Source of the DNA: DASRSS01 sp963799045
GTDB lineage: Bacteria; Actinomycetota; Actinomycetes; Mycobacteriales; Jatrophihabitantaceae
Reading direction: 5' to 3'
Length of the DNA: 64,000 nt
Assembly (NCBI GenBank): GCA_963799045.1
Contig: CAWCVN010000007.1
Coordinates: 248,001-312,000, forward strand
In this document: positions 42,582 to 50,781 of the stretch, piece after piece
How positions within the stretch are numbered: position 1 is the stretch's first letter
Layout of the letters: every line of letters begins with the position of its first letter
Notes under the pieces: model-generated
Told to the model about the DNA's origin: nothing
What the model saw: the letters and a program-made list of their open reading frames with translations, nothing else
Databases searched by the model: none
Program-made: the position numbers and the translations under genes

Positions 42582-43678
42582 CGCAACGGCAGACTCAGGG
42601 TGAACGTCGCGCCGTTGCCCCGTCCGGCCGAGGACGCCGTAACGTCACCGCCGTGTGCGCGGGCGAGACCTCGGGCGATGGTCAGGCCGATGCCCGAGCC
42701 CGCCGCGCGCCGGGCCGCGCCGGGGGCTCGGTAGAACCGTTCGAAGACCCGCTCGAGGTCGGCCGCGTCGAGCCCGACACCGGTGTCGCTGACCGAGGCC
42801 GCGGCGTGATCGCCACGGCGCCGCACGGTCAGGGTCACCGCTCCGCCCGCTGGGGTCGCCACCAGCGCGTTGCCGAGCAGGTTGGTCAGTACCTGCGTGA
42901 CGCGGTCGACGTCGACACGAACCGGCAGCGGCGCGTCGGCGTCGACAACGGCGAGGCTCACCTGCGCGTCGCCGAACTGGGGCGCGAGGCGGCCCGCCGC
43001 GCGACGCGCCAACTCGGCCAGGTCGGCGTCGGCCAGGTGCAGTTCGAGCCCCTGCTCTTCGGTCCGGGACAGGCTGGACAGGTCGTCGGCGAGCCGATGC
43101 AGCCGGCGAAGCTCGGCATCCAGCGAGGCGAACAGTTCCGGATCGGGCAGGAACACGCCGTCGATGAGTCCCTCGACGTACCCGTCCAGGGTGGTCAGCG
43201 GCGTGCGCATCTCGTGCGCCACGTCGCCGAGCAGTCGGATGCGTCGTGACTCCGTATCGCCCAGCGCGAGGGCGAGGCTGTTCACATCGCCGGCGAGCGC
43301 GGCGAGTTCCGGCTCGCCCGGCAGCGGCACGCGGGCGGCGTAGTTGCCCGCGGCGATGTCCCTGGTCGCCGTGCGGACGGCGTTCAACGGGCGCAGCAGG
43401 CGGGCGGTGACCGCGATCGCGACGAGCACCGCGACTGCGACGCTGATCAGCAGCCCGACGATCAGCGACGTGTTCACCGCGGTGCGGAAGGCCGAGTGCA
43501 CGGCACCCGCGTTGGCCGCACCCATCCCCATGCCGCGGCCGGTTCCGTTCATCGCACCCATGCGCTCGTCGAAGAACTTGGAGGCGAGCAGGCGGACCGC
43601 CACGTAGGTGGCCAGGGCGCCGACCGCGACCACGGCGGCATACGAGACGAACAGCCGTACCGACAGGCTCGCCTTCAT
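42578..43678 (-). CDS. Sensor histidine kinase with Met-rich sensor loop
   Basis: 366 aa. TM at 10-30 and 70-95; the short external loop contains MGAMNGTGRGMGMG, rich in Met and Gly. HAMP about 93-145, phospho-acceptor His 155 in GDVAHEMRTPL, N-box NLLGNALVATP, G1 DTGVGLD, G2 GSGIGLTIA. Start overlaps the regulator stop (ATGA). Met-rich loops in such kinases often sense Cu(I) or Ag(I); here that is inference. Confidence 0.93.
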   Translation of the reverse strand: MKASLSVRLFVSYAAVVAVGALATYVAVRLLASKFFDERMGAMNGTGRGMGMGAANAGAVHSAFRTAVNTSLIVGLLISVAVAVLVAIAVTARLLRPLNAVRTATRDIAAGNYAARVPLPGEPELAALAGDVNSLALALGDTESRRIRLLGDVAHEMRTPLTTLDGYVEGLIDGVFLPDPELFASLDAELRRLHRLADDLSSLSRTEEQGLELHLADADLAELARRAAGRLAPQFGDAQVSLAVVDADAPLPVRVDVDRVTQVLTNLLGNALVATPAGGAVTLTVRRRGDHAAASVSDTGVGLDAADLERVFERFYRAPGAARRAAGSGIGLTIARGLARAHGGDVTASSAGRGNGATFTLSLPLR

Positions 43679-44364
43679 GACGGCCGCCCGATGAACTTGT
43701 ACCCGACGCCGCGCACGGTGGCGATCAGGTGCGGGTCGGTGGCGTCGTCGCCCAGCCGCGCGCGCAGGCTGCGGATGTGCACGTCGACGACCCGTTCGTC
43801 GCCGTAGAAGTCGTACCCCCAGACCCGCTCGAGCAACTGGGCGCGTGAATAGACCCGGCCCGGGGACGCGGCCAGCGCCGCGAGCAGGTCGAACTCGAGG
43901 CTAGACAGCATGACCGGCCCGCCGTTCACCGTCACATCGCGCCCGGCGCGGTCGACGGTCACACCGTCGAAGCGCAGCGGCGCGTCGTCGGCACCCTGCG
44001 CCACCCGATCGCGCCGCAGCACCGCTTTGACCCGCGCGATCACCTCGCGCGGGCTGAACGGTTTGGTGACGTAGTCATCCGCGCCGACGCCGAGCCCGAC
44101 CAGCTTGTCGACCTCCTCGGTGCGCGCCGTCACGAGAATGACGAACGACTCGCTGAACGAACGCAGCCGGCGCAACACCTCCAGGCCGTCGATACCCGGC
44201 AGCATGATGTCGAGCAGGACGAGATCCGGGGCCTCGGCGCGGACCGAGGCGAGGGCGGCTTCGCCGTCACCCGCCTCGGACACGCTGTACCCGTCGGCCT
44301 CGAGATAGCCGCGCAGCACCGCCCGGATGTTCGGCTCGTCGTCGACCACCAACACTCGCTGCAT
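43675..44364 (-). CDS. OmpR-family response regulator
   Basis: 229 aa. Receiver with Asp 52 in VLLDIMLPGIDG, conserved Lys in YVTKPFSPREV; winged-helix output domain with RVYSRAQLLERVWGYDFYGDERVVDVHIRSLRAKL-like pattern (here RARLGDD). Paired with the kinase just downstream. Likely targets include the adjacent secreted-protein promoters. Confidence 0.94.
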   Translation of the reverse strand: MQRVLVVDDEPNIRAVLRGYLEADGYSVSEAGDGEAALASVRAEAPDLVLLDIMLPGIDGLEVLRRLRSFSESFVILVTARTEEVDKLVGLGVGADDYVTKPFSPREVIARVKAVLRRDRVAQGADDAPLRFDGVTVDRAGRDVTVNGGPVMLSSLEFDLLAALAASPGRVYSRAQLLERVWGYDFYGDERVVDVHIRSLRARLGDDATDPHLIATVRGVGYKFIGRPS

Positions 44365-44400
44365 CGCGCACCTCCCGTGGCTGAGGCCGACCCTACGAGG

Positions 44401-44976
44401 TCACCGGCCCATACCGGCGCCCATGCCGCCGTGCGGACCCATGCCGCGACCGGCACCCATGCCGAACCCGGCACCCGGCCCACCAGCGTCATCGGCACGA
44501 CCGAGCCGCAGGCCCATCCCGGTGCCGGGCTCATGCGTGGTGGTGACGAACGCCTCCACCCGCTGCTGCAGCCGCTCGAGCAACGTCGCCCGCTGCGCGC
44601 TGGTCAGCGCGGTGTTGGCCTGCAACCGCTGGCGCATCGCCGAAACGATCGCGTCCTCGAGCCCGGTCACCGTCTTGCCCTGCGCCTTCGCTACCTGCGC
44701 CATCGACTGGCCGTCCTGCAGGCGCGTGCGCAGCTGGTCCTCGGTGAGGCCGAGGTACTTCGCGGCCGCCTCGAACGTGCTGCCCTGGCCGCAGACTCCG
44801 CGGCCGGGGGTGACATCCGCGTCGGCCCAGTACGCCGTCGCCGCGGCCCGTCCGCCCGGTCCCGGCCCGGCCGCACCGGCCGGCCCGGTCGCGGCTGCCG
44901 CCACGCCGATACCGCCGGCGAGCGCACCCGCAACGCCCAGTCCCAGTGCTCCGAGAACTACCCCTCTACGCTTCAT
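44401..44976 (-). CDS. Secreted Met/Gly-rich protein
   Basis: 191 aa from ATG 44976 behind GGAGGAAGC. Signal peptide (MKRRGVVLGALGLGVAGALAGG...AAAA). A helical middle (about 78-155, LGLTEDQLRTRLQDGQSMAQVAKAQGK) resembles small periplasmic helical repeats. The tail has MG, GMG and HGG motifs (GFGMGAGRGMGPHGGMG). Met/His-rich tails can bind copper. Lies next to the kinase whose sensor loop is also Met-rich, 36 bp before the regulator gene. Confidence 0.78.
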   Translation of the reverse strand: MKRRGVVLGALGLGVAGALAGGIGVAAAATGPAGAAGPGPGGRAAATAYWADADVTPGRGVCGQGSTFEAAAKYLGLTEDQLRTRLQDGQSMAQVAKAQGKTVTGLEDAIVSAMRQRLQANTALTSAQRATLLERLQQRVEAFVTTTHEPGTGMGLRLGRADDAGGPGAGFGMGAGRGMGPHGGMGAGMGR

Positions 44977-45041
44977 TGCTTCCTCCGTGCTGTTTCCGCG
45001 GGCACCGTCCGGCGCCCACTCACGAGCGTGCGGGCCGGGCA

Positions 45042-45156
45042 TGAAGCGGCCACCGCCGCGGCCGTGAAGCTTCGATGAAGATCGCTCCCGCCTACTTTCA
45101 CCGACGCTTCATTGCCGCGACCGGCGGGGCTTCACGACCTCGGACTTGACTTCAGG
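45042..45156. promoter_or_regulatory. Six TGAAG/CTTCA repeats in a divergent promoter region
   Basis: TGAAG occurs at 45042, 45065 and 45076, and the reverse form CTTCA at 45107, 45130 and 45150, between two divergent genes for secreted proteins. The arrangement suggests binding sites for the adjacent OmpR-type regulator. Confidence 0.4.
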
Positions 45157-45178
45157 GTGTCGAAAGGAGATGAGGACA

Positions 45179-45484
45179 ATGACGAAGATCCTCAAGAAGG
45201 CAGCGATCGTGTCCGGCATCGTGCTCGCGGTCAGCGTCCCGGCAGGTGTGGCTTATGCCGCGGTGCAGCCCGGCTCGCCGGGCAACGGAACGGCCACCTG
45301 CACGTACAACCAGGACCGTGACCGCCTGCAGTTGCGTGACGGCACCGGCCCGCGGCACGACGCGATCGTGTCCGGCGCCGCCGTCACCGGAAGCGGGCAC
45401 GCCTACCAGTCCGGGCCGATGGACGGCTCGGGCCCACTCGCCGACCGCCCACTGGACGGCACCGGCAACCAGTTCGGCAAGTGA
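45179..45484 (+). CDS. Small secreted protein of unknown function
   Basis: 101 aa, ATG 45179 behind AAGGAG. Signal peptide MTKILKKAAIVSGIVLAVSV...AYA, then a Gly/Asp/Ser-rich mature part of about 75 residues (GTATCTYNQDRDRLQLRDGTGP) with a single Cys. No family recognised. Shares a regulatory spacer with the Met-rich protein. Confidence 0.75.
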   Translation: MTKILKKAAIVSGIVLAVSVPAGVAYAAVQPGSPGNGTATCTYNQDRDRLQLRDGTGPRHDAIVSGAAVTGSGHAYQSGPMDGSGPLADRPLDGTGNQFGK

Positions 45485-45492
45485 CCCGGCCA

Positions 45493-45534
45493 GACCCCTC
45501 CTCCGCGACGCCCCAGGGCGCCGGAGGAGGGGTC
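45493..45534 (+). terminator. Strong hairpin terminator
   Basis: Perfect 13-bp stem GACCCCTCCTCCG / CGGAGGAGGGGTC with a 16-base loop starts 8 bp after the stop codon. A short T-run (TTT) follows after 6 bases. Confidence 0.8.
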
Positions 45535-45560
45535 GTCGCGTTTCCGCGCCGGAACATCGG

Positions 45561-45632
45561 TACCCCCGGTCGGACTCGAACCGACACTTGGACCCTTTAA
45601 GGGGTCTGCCTCTGCCGTTGGGCTACGGGGGC
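45561..45632 (-). tRNA. tRNA-like gene, anticodon apparently UAA, 6-base anticodon loop
   Basis: On the minus strand: acceptor GCCCCCG / CGGGGGT, D arm with TAGCCC-AACGGCAGA-GGC, anticodon stem GACCC/GGGTC, T arm GTCGG-TTCGAGT-CCGAC, 5-base variable region, no encoded CCA. The loop reads CTTAAA (six bases); one more A would give CTTAAAA with anticodon UAA (Leu codon UUA). A short variable region is unusual for tRNA-Leu. Total 72 nt. Either one A is missing through sequence error or the tRNA is odd. Confidence 0.75.
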
Positions 45633-45637
45633 GCCGC

Positions 45638-45682
45638 CCATTGTGCCCGTGCGCACTGTGCCCGTGCCCATTGTGCCCGTGC
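45638..45682. repeat. Three tandem 15-bp repeats upstream of the tRNA
   Basis: CCATTGTGCCCGTGC (45638-45652), GCACTGTGCCCGTGC (45653-45667), CCATTGTGCCCGTGC (45668-45682). They begin 6 bp upstream of the tRNA 5' end, where its promoter should be, and end 8 bp from the ndh stop. Confidence 0.8.
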
Positions 45683-45689
45683 CCCGGGC

Positions 45690-47021
45690 TCAGCCGACCT
45701 CGGGCAGCTCGCGCTTGCCGGCCGCCTGTTCGAACTCGGTGCGCGGCCGCTGGAGCTGGCCGAGGGCGACCACCTCACGCCGGAACAGCAGCGCACCGGT
45801 CCAGTCGGCGATCACCCGCACCTTGCGGTTGAAGGTCGGCATCCGGGAGACGTGGTAGGTGCGGTGCATCCACCACGCGGGGAATCCGCGCAGCTTGATG
45901 CCGTAGATCTCCGCGACCCCGCGGTAGAGGCCGAGCGAGGCGACGGACCCGGCGTAGGCGTGCCGGTAGTCGTGCAGGACACCGCCGTGCAGCGTCGCCG
46001 CGATGTTCGCCGCCAGCGCCTTCGACTGCCGCACCGCGTGCTGGGCGCTGGGCCCGCACACGGCGTTCGGGTCGTCCTTGGTCAGGTCGGGGACGGCCGC
46101 GCAGTCGCCGGCGGCGAACACGCCGCTCACCCCCTTGACGGTCAGGTTCGGCGCGCACGGCAGGCGCCCCTTCTCGTCCAGCGGCAGGTCGGACTCGGTG
46201 AGCATCGGGTTCGCCTTCACGCCCGCCGTCCACACCACGGTGTCCGAGTCGAACTCGGTGCCGTCGGAGAGCACAACGTGCCCGCCGACCACCGAGTCGA
46301 GCCGGGTGTTCAGCCGCACGTCGATGCCGCGCTCGCTCAGCCGGTCGACGGTGTACGACGACAGCCGTACCGAGACCTCCGGCATGATCCGGCTGGCCGC
46401 CTCGACGAGCGTCCAGTGCATGTCCGACGGTTGCAGGTCGGGGATGTAGCGCAGCGCGTAGCGGGCCATGTCCTCGAGCTCGGCCATCGCCTCCACGCCG
46501 GCGTAGCCGCCGCCGACGAACACGAAGCTCAGCGCGCGCCGGCGCTGATCGGGGTCGCTGACCGAGGCCGCGTAGTCCAGCCGCGACAGCACGTGGTTGC
46601 GCAGGTAGATCGCCTCGCCGATCGTCTTGAAGCCGATGCCGCACTCGGCCAGCCCGGGTATGGGCAGCAGCCGGGACACCGAGCCCGGGCAGACGACGAG
46701 CAGGTCGTACTCGCGCTGGAAGGGCGCGCCCTCGGTGGCCTGGATCGTCACCCGCTTGTGCGCGTGATCGATCCGGGTGACCGCACCGGAGACCACCGTG
46801 CACTTGTCGAGCACCTTGCGCAGCGGGACGACCACGTGGCGCGGTTCGACGCTGCCCGCGGCGGCCTCGGGCAGGAAGGGCTGATAGGTCATGTTCGACT
46901 GGGGCTCGACGACGATGATCTCGGCCGCACCGCGCGACAGCTTGCGCTGCAGCGCGAGCGCTGTGTACATGCCGACGTAGCCGCCGCCGACGATCAGGAT
47001 GCGGGTGCGCGGACCGGTCAT
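45690..47021 (-). CDS. ndh: Type II NADH dehydrogenase (NDH-2)
   Basis: 443 aa, ATG 47021. FAD-binding ILIVGGGYVGMYTAL at the N-terminus, second Rossmann FVFVGGGYAGVEAMAEL for NADH, and GVFAAGDCAAVPD; AQHAVRQSK follows. C-terminal amphipathic region should bind the membrane face. Transfers electrons from NADH to quinone without pumping protons, the normal partner of bd oxidase at low oxygen. Confidence 0.93.
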   Translation of the reverse strand: MTGPRTRILIVGGGYVGMYTALALQRKLSRGAAEIIVVEPQSNMTYQPFLPEAAAGSVEPRHVVVPLRKVLDKCTVVSGAVTRIDHAHKRVTIQATEGAPFQREYDLLVVCPGSVSRLLPIPGLAECGIGFKTIGEAIYLRNHVLSRLDYAASVSDPDQRRRALSFVFVGGGYAGVEAMAELEDMARYALRYIPDLQPSDMHWTLVEAASRIMPEVSVRLSSYTVDRLSERGIDVRLNTRLDSVVGGHVVLSDGTEFDSDTVVWTAGVKANPMLTESDLPLDEKGRLPCAPNLTVKGVSGVFAAGDCAAVPDLTKDDPNAVCGPSAQHAVRQSKALAANIAATLHGGVLHDYRHAYAGSVASLGLYRGVAEIYGIKLRGFPAWWMHRTYHVSRMPTFNRKVRVIADWTGALLFRREVVALGQLQRPRTEFEQAAGKRELPEVG

Positions 47022-47084
47022 GCATTCGACGCTAGCGAACGCCGGGGCGCCGCGCCCAGGACTTTGCCGGCAGCGCGACCCTGC

Positions 47085-47217
47085 TCACGCCGTCGGCGAC
47101 GGCCCGAGCAGGTCCCAGTATGCGTTCTCGAAGTCGTCCACGCGCAGGAACATGCCGACCCTCCCGGCGAACGGGTCCCCGACCGCACGCGACCTGCTCC
47201 AGACGCGTGCGGCGACG
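47085..47217 (-). pseudogene. Remnant of a VOC (glyoxalase-like) gene
   Basis: The minus strand reads DPFAGRVGMFLRVDDFENAY directly joined to WDLLGPSPTA-stop. In VOC proteins these two motifs are the start and end of one module separated by about 30 residues, so the middle appears deleted. There is no start codon with ribosome site. Lies between ndh and the glycosylase gene. Confidence 0.5.
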
Positions 47218-47943
47218 TTAGCGTGCGGCGCGCGCGAACACCGCGTCGAGCATCGGCTCGGTCAGCCGTCCGGTGAAGGTGTTCTGCTGGCTGACGTGGT
47301 AGCAGCCGATGACGGTGCGCCCGTCGACGGGCACCTCCACGCCGTGCCCGAACTTCGGCACCCGCTCGGGCACCGGGACGCCGAGTGCCCGCAGGGCCGG
47401 CCACAGCGACGCCCAGCCGAACGCACCGAGCACGACCACCGAACGCACCGTCGGCCACACCAGCATCAGCTCGCGCTGCAGCCACGGCCGGCAGGTGTCG
47501 CGTTCGGCCGGCGTGGGCTTGTTCTCGGGCGGTGCGCAGCGCACCGACGCGGTGACCCGCACGCCGGACAGCGTCAGCCCATCGTCCGCGGCCACCGACG
47601 TGGGCTGGTTGGCCAGGCCGGCGCGGTGCAGCGCCGCGTAGAGCCAGTCGCCGCTGCGGTCACCGGTGAACATGCGCCCGGTGCGGTTGGCGCCGTGGGC
47701 CGCCGGGGCGAGGCCGAGGACGAGGATCTCCGGGTCGGCTGGCCCGAAGCCCGGCACGGGGCGTCCCCAGTAGTCCTGGTCGGCGAACGCCCGGCGCTTG
47801 TCCCGCGCCACCTGTTCGCGCCACTGGACCAGTCGCGGGCAGGCCCGGCAGTCGCTGACGCGGGCATCGAGCTGGGCCAGCGTCTCGGCATGGCGGGCCA
47901 GCCGGGTGACGCCGGCGGGCGACCGGGCGACGGGTGTGCTCAC
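47218..47943 (-). CDS. Family 5 uracil-DNA glycosylase (UdgB)
   Basis: 241 aa from GTG 47943. N-terminal Cys pair DCRACPRL and later Cys in AERDTCRPW and VIGCYHVSQQNTFTG fit the [4Fe-4S] cluster. Motif 1 GLAPAAHGANRTGRMFTGD is typical of UdgB, which removes uracil, ethenocytosine and hypoxanthine from DNA. In line with Rv1259. Soluble, single gene. Confidence 0.9.
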   Translation of the reverse strand: MSTPVARSPAGVTRLARHAETLAQLDARVSDCRACPRLVQWREQVARDKRRAFADQDYWGRPVPGFGPADPEILVLGLAPAAHGANRTGRMFTGDRSGDWLYAALHRAGLANQPTSVAADDGLTLSGVRVTASVRCAPPENKPTPAERDTCRPWLQRELMLVWPTVRSVVVLGAFGWASLWPALRALGVPVPERVPKFGHGVEVPVDGRTVIGCYHVSQQNTFTGRLTEPMLDAVFARAAR

Positions 47944-48020
47944 CGGGCCAGCTTGGCAGACACGGCCTCCTCGATAGGGTTGGTGGGTCGCTGCCTTCAG
48001 CACCAGAGACGGAGCAACAG

Positions 48021-48377
48021 ATGGCCAATGTCGCCGGCAGGCTGACCATGAAGCTGCTGACCGTCGCGGTCGGCATCCCGGTCGGGATCGCGAGCAAGAA
48101 GGTCGTCGCGCGCGCCTGGACGGCGCTGCGTCCGGCGGACCCGCCGCACTCCCCCGACCAGCGGGACGCGCGCTGGCTGGACGCCATCGGCTACGCGGCG
48201 CTGGCGTCGGCGGTCGCCGTGGGCGCCAAGCTGGTGACGCGCAAGGGCGCCGAGGAGACCTACCGCACGCTCACCGGCCTGGAGCCGCCCCCGCCGCCGC
48301 CCACGAAGGCCGAGAAGAAGCTGGCCAAGGCCGCCGCGAAGCAGGAGTCGACCGCCGGGGGCGAACCGAAGTCGTAA
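48021..48377 (+). CDS. DUF4235 membrane protein
   Basis: 118 aa, ATG 48021 behind GGAGC. Two hydrophobic stretches (about 9-27 and 57-75), a Pro-Pro linker and an Ala/Lys tail. KLLTVAVGIPVGIASKKVVARAWTAL matches the DUF4235 family of small actinobacterial inner-membrane proteins. Function unknown. Confidence 0.8.
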   Translation: MANVAGRLTMKLLTVAVGIPVGIASKKVVARAWTALRPADPPHSPDQRDARWLDAIGYAALASAVAVGAKLVTRKGAEETYRTLTGLEPPPPPPTKAEKKLAKAAAKQESTAGGEPKS

Positions 48378-48447
48378 TGCGCCGCCGTTGTCGGAGCGGG
48401 CTGCCACGCTTTCGGTGACACCGAAGGCGGCCCACGGGAGGCAAGCG

Positions 48448-48885
48448 ATGCGCGCGAAGGTCTTGTTCATCACGCTGGCGGTGGCTGATCTCGAACGATC
48501 GGTCACCTTCTACCGCGACGGGCTCGGCTGGCCGACCGATGGAGTGGTCGGCCAGCAATTCCACGACGACCTGACGGGAGCCGACGGAACCATCGCCTTC
48601 TTCTCACTCGAGGACGGCCTGCTGCTCGGGCTGTACGAACGGGTCAACCTCGCCAAGGACGCGAGCCTGCCGGTCGGCCCGCCCAGCTCCACGGAGTTCA
48701 GCCTGGGCCTGCCCGCCACCTCGCAGGCCGAGGTCGAGGAACTGCTGCGCAAGGCCGAGGCTGCCGGCGCCACGCTGCCCGCACCGCCGCACATGCGCCC
48801 GTTCGGCGTCTACTCCGGCTACTTCGCCGATCCTGACGGGCACCTTTTCGAGATCGCCTGGAACTCCAACGCGTCCACCCCGTAG
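48448..48885 (+). CDS. VOC-family (glyoxalase-like) protein
   Basis: 145 aa, ATG 48448 behind GGGAGGC. Two beta-alpha-beta-beta-beta modules: VLFITLAVADLERSVTFYRDGLGWP and EFSLGLPATSQAEVEELL, ending GYFADPDGHLFEIAWN. Intact. The substrate cannot be told; members include dioxygenases, isomerases and resistance proteins. Confidence 0.88.
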   Translation: MRAKVLFITLAVADLERSVTFYRDGLGWPTDGVVGQQFHDDLTGADGTIAFFSLEDGLLLGLYERVNLAKDASLPVGPPSSTEFSLGLPATSQAEVEELLRKAEAAGATLPAPPHMRPFGVYSGYFADPDGHLFEIAWNSNASTP

Positions 48886-48897
48886 CCCCCTCTCCTG

Positions 48898-48961
48898 CCG
48901 CTTTGCACCTTTGGGCGGGGCAAAATTGGGCCAAATAGCGCCGCCCAAAGGTGCAAAGCGG
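48898..48961. repeat. Perfect 21-bp inverted repeat between convergent genes
   Basis: Arms 48898-48918 and 48941-48961 (core TTTGCACCTTTGGGCGG and its complement) enclose a 22-base loop. A very stable hairpin on either strand between the VOC gene and ppx. The arms and loop are less GC-rich than the neighbourhood (AAAATT, CAAATA). Acts as bidirectional terminator or is a dispersed palindromic repeat. Confidence 0.8.
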
Positions 48962-48963
48962 GA

Positions 48964-49900
48964 CTAGGCCAGGGACAGGGCGATGCCGTCGAGGATGTCG
49001 TGCTCGCTCGCGATCACGGCGTCCACGCCGGTCACCTCGACGAGCGTGCGCAGCACCAGCGCGCCGCCCGCGATCACGTCGACCCGGCCCGGGTGCATCA
49101 CCGGCACCGCGGCCCGCTCGGCCCGGGTCATGTGCACCAGCCGGTCGGTGATCTCCGCGACCTGCGCGGCGGTGATCCGGCTGCCGTGGATGACGTCCGG
49201 CTCGTACGCGGTGAGGCCCAGCGCCATCGCCGCGATCGTGGTCACCGTGCCCGCGACCCCGACGAGCACGCTCGCCTCGCCCAGCGGCACCGCGCCGCCG
49301 GTGGCCGCGAACGCGGCCCGGACGTCCCGCACGACGCCGGCAACCTGCGCCGTCGGTCGGCGGGTCGTCGTGCAGGTGCCGCTCGGTCATCCGGACGCAG
49401 CCGACGTCGGTGCTGCACGAGCGCAGCTCACCGGCCCCGGTCGGGCTGCCCAGCACGAGTTCGGTCGAGCCGCCGCCGATGTCGGCCAGCAGCACCGGCG
49501 GTGGCGGGTCGGCCGCCAGCAGCGCGGGAATCGTCCCGATCGCGCCGCGGAACGACAGCGCCGCCTCCTCCGCGCCGGTGATCACCTCGGGGTCGGCGCC
49601 GAGGGCGTCGCGCACCATCGCCACGAACTCGGCCCGGTTGGCCGCGTCGCGGGTCGCGCTGGTCGCCACCATCCGCACCCGCTCGGCGCCGTGCGCGCGG
49701 ATCTGCGCCGCGTAGTCGGCCAGCGCGACCCGGGTGCGCTCGATCGCCTCCGGCGCGAGCCGGCCGGTGCGGTCGACGCCCTGGCCCAGCCGCACGACGC
49801 GCATCTCGCGCACCACGTCCACCAGCCCCGCCCCGGACGTGTCGGCGATCAGCAGCCGGATCGAGTTCGTCCCGCAGTCGATCCCGGCGACGCGGCTCAC
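48964..49900 (-). pseudogene. Ppx/GppA phosphatase, one frameshift near 49350
   Basis: GTG 49900, overlapping the DUF501 stop (GTGA). N-terminal part has GIDCGTNSIRLLIAD and VLLADIGGGSTELVLG (ASKHA motifs); after TERHLHDDPPTD the frame shifts by one extra base and continues AQVAGVVRDVRAAF...VAGTVTTIAAMALGL. Joined length is about 310 aa, as in Rv1026-like proteins that hydrolyse polyphosphate or pppGpp. Probably a sequence error. Confidence 0.85.
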
Positions 49901-50391
49901 GCGTCGCCCCGCGGCACGCACGGCCCGGCCTGCCACCACTCGGGCAGCGCGGCCAGCGCCTCGTCACCGAGCGGGTTCACCCCGGGACCGACGGCCAGCG
50001 CGTGCGCGACGAGCACGTGCAGGCACTTGACCCGATTGGGCATGCCGCCCGCGCTGACGCCCGCGATCTCCGGCACGTGCCCGTGGCTCTCCCGCCGGGC
50101 GAGGTAAGACTCGTGGGCCGCGCGGTAGGCGGCGGCCAGCCCGGCGTCCGAGCCGAGCCGCTCGGTCATCTCCCGCATCAGGCCGGAGGCCTCGAGCCCG
50201 CCGATCGCCGACGCAGCCCGCGGGCAGGTCAGGTAGTACAGCGTCGGGAACGGGGTTCCGTCGGGCAGCCGCGGTGACGTCTCGATGACGTCGGGATTGC
50301 CGCACGGGCACCGATGCGCGACCTCGCGGATGGCGCGCGGCTCGCGTCCCAGCTGGGCCGCGACCACGGCCCGGTCCTCATCGGTGAGCAT
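49897..50391 (-). CDS. DUF501 protein
   Basis: 164 aa. CPCGNPDVIETSPRLPDGTPFPTLYYLTCPR is diagnostic; Cys residues may bind metal. Function unknown, but the gene is conserved next to ftsB and ppx in actinobacteria (Rv1025 position). The start is right after the ftsB stop. Confidence 0.9.
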   Translation of the reverse strand: MLTDEDRAVVAAQLGREPRAIREVAHRCPCGNPDVIETSPRLPDGTPFPTLYYLTCPRAASAIGGLEASGLMREMTERLGSDAGLAAAYRAAHESYLARRESHGHVPEIAGVSAGGMPNRVKCLHVLVAHALAVGPGVNPLGDEALAALPEWWQAGPCVPRGDA

Positions 50392-50781
50392 CTACTTGCC
50401 GGCTTGCTCCACGCTGGCCCACAGCCGGGTGTTCCACGATCCGCCGGCCACCGTCGCGCCGGGCGCGGTCTCGGTCTTCTGGATCTCGGACTTCGCGCCG
50501 TGATCGACGACGACGTACACGGTGTCGCCGGGCATCGCGTACTGCAGCCGCTCGCGCGCCTGCTCCTGGATGTACCCCGGGTCCGACCACTGTTGGTACT
50601 GCCTGTTCAGCTGCGTGAGCTGCTGCTGGTCGTCCTGCAGCTGCTGCGCGGCGTGGGACAGGTCGGCGCGGCTGTTGAAGTACCGGTGCAGCGGTGCGGC
50701 GAGCAGCACGAGAAGCAGGATCACCAGCGCGCCCAGCACGAGCGCGCGGCCCGTGATCGCCCGCCGCGGCCGCTCGCTCAT
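50392..50781 (-). CDS. Septum formation initiator (FtsB/DivIC-like)
   Basis: 129 aa from ATG 50781, overlapping the eno stop (ATGA). TM helix at about 12-32, coiled coil at 37-65 (LSHAAQQLQDDQQQLTQLNRQ), then a globular end with DPGYIQEQARERLQYAMPGDTVYVV. Part of the FtsQBL divisome complex that signals septal peptidoglycan synthesis. Confidence 0.9.
   Translation of the reverse strand: MSERPRRAITGRALVLGALVILLLVLLAAPLHRYFNSRADLSHAAQQLQDDQQQLTQLNRQYQQWSDPGYIQEQARERLQYAMPGDTVYVVVDHGAKSEIQKTETAPGATVAGGSWNTRLWASVEQAGK

Noticed and set aside
45561..45632. Ochre suppressor tRNA (anticodon UUA)
   Set aside because: With an intact anticodon stem the three bases in the right place read UAA, not UUA; the missing base makes any call tentative.
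45638..45682. CRISPR array
   Set aside because: Repeats are only 15 bp and directly adjacent, with no spacers and no cas genes. The same applies to 27859-27914.
48898..48961. Insertion sequence ends
   Set aside because: Only 22 bases lie between the inverted repeats and there is no transposase or target duplication that I can see.
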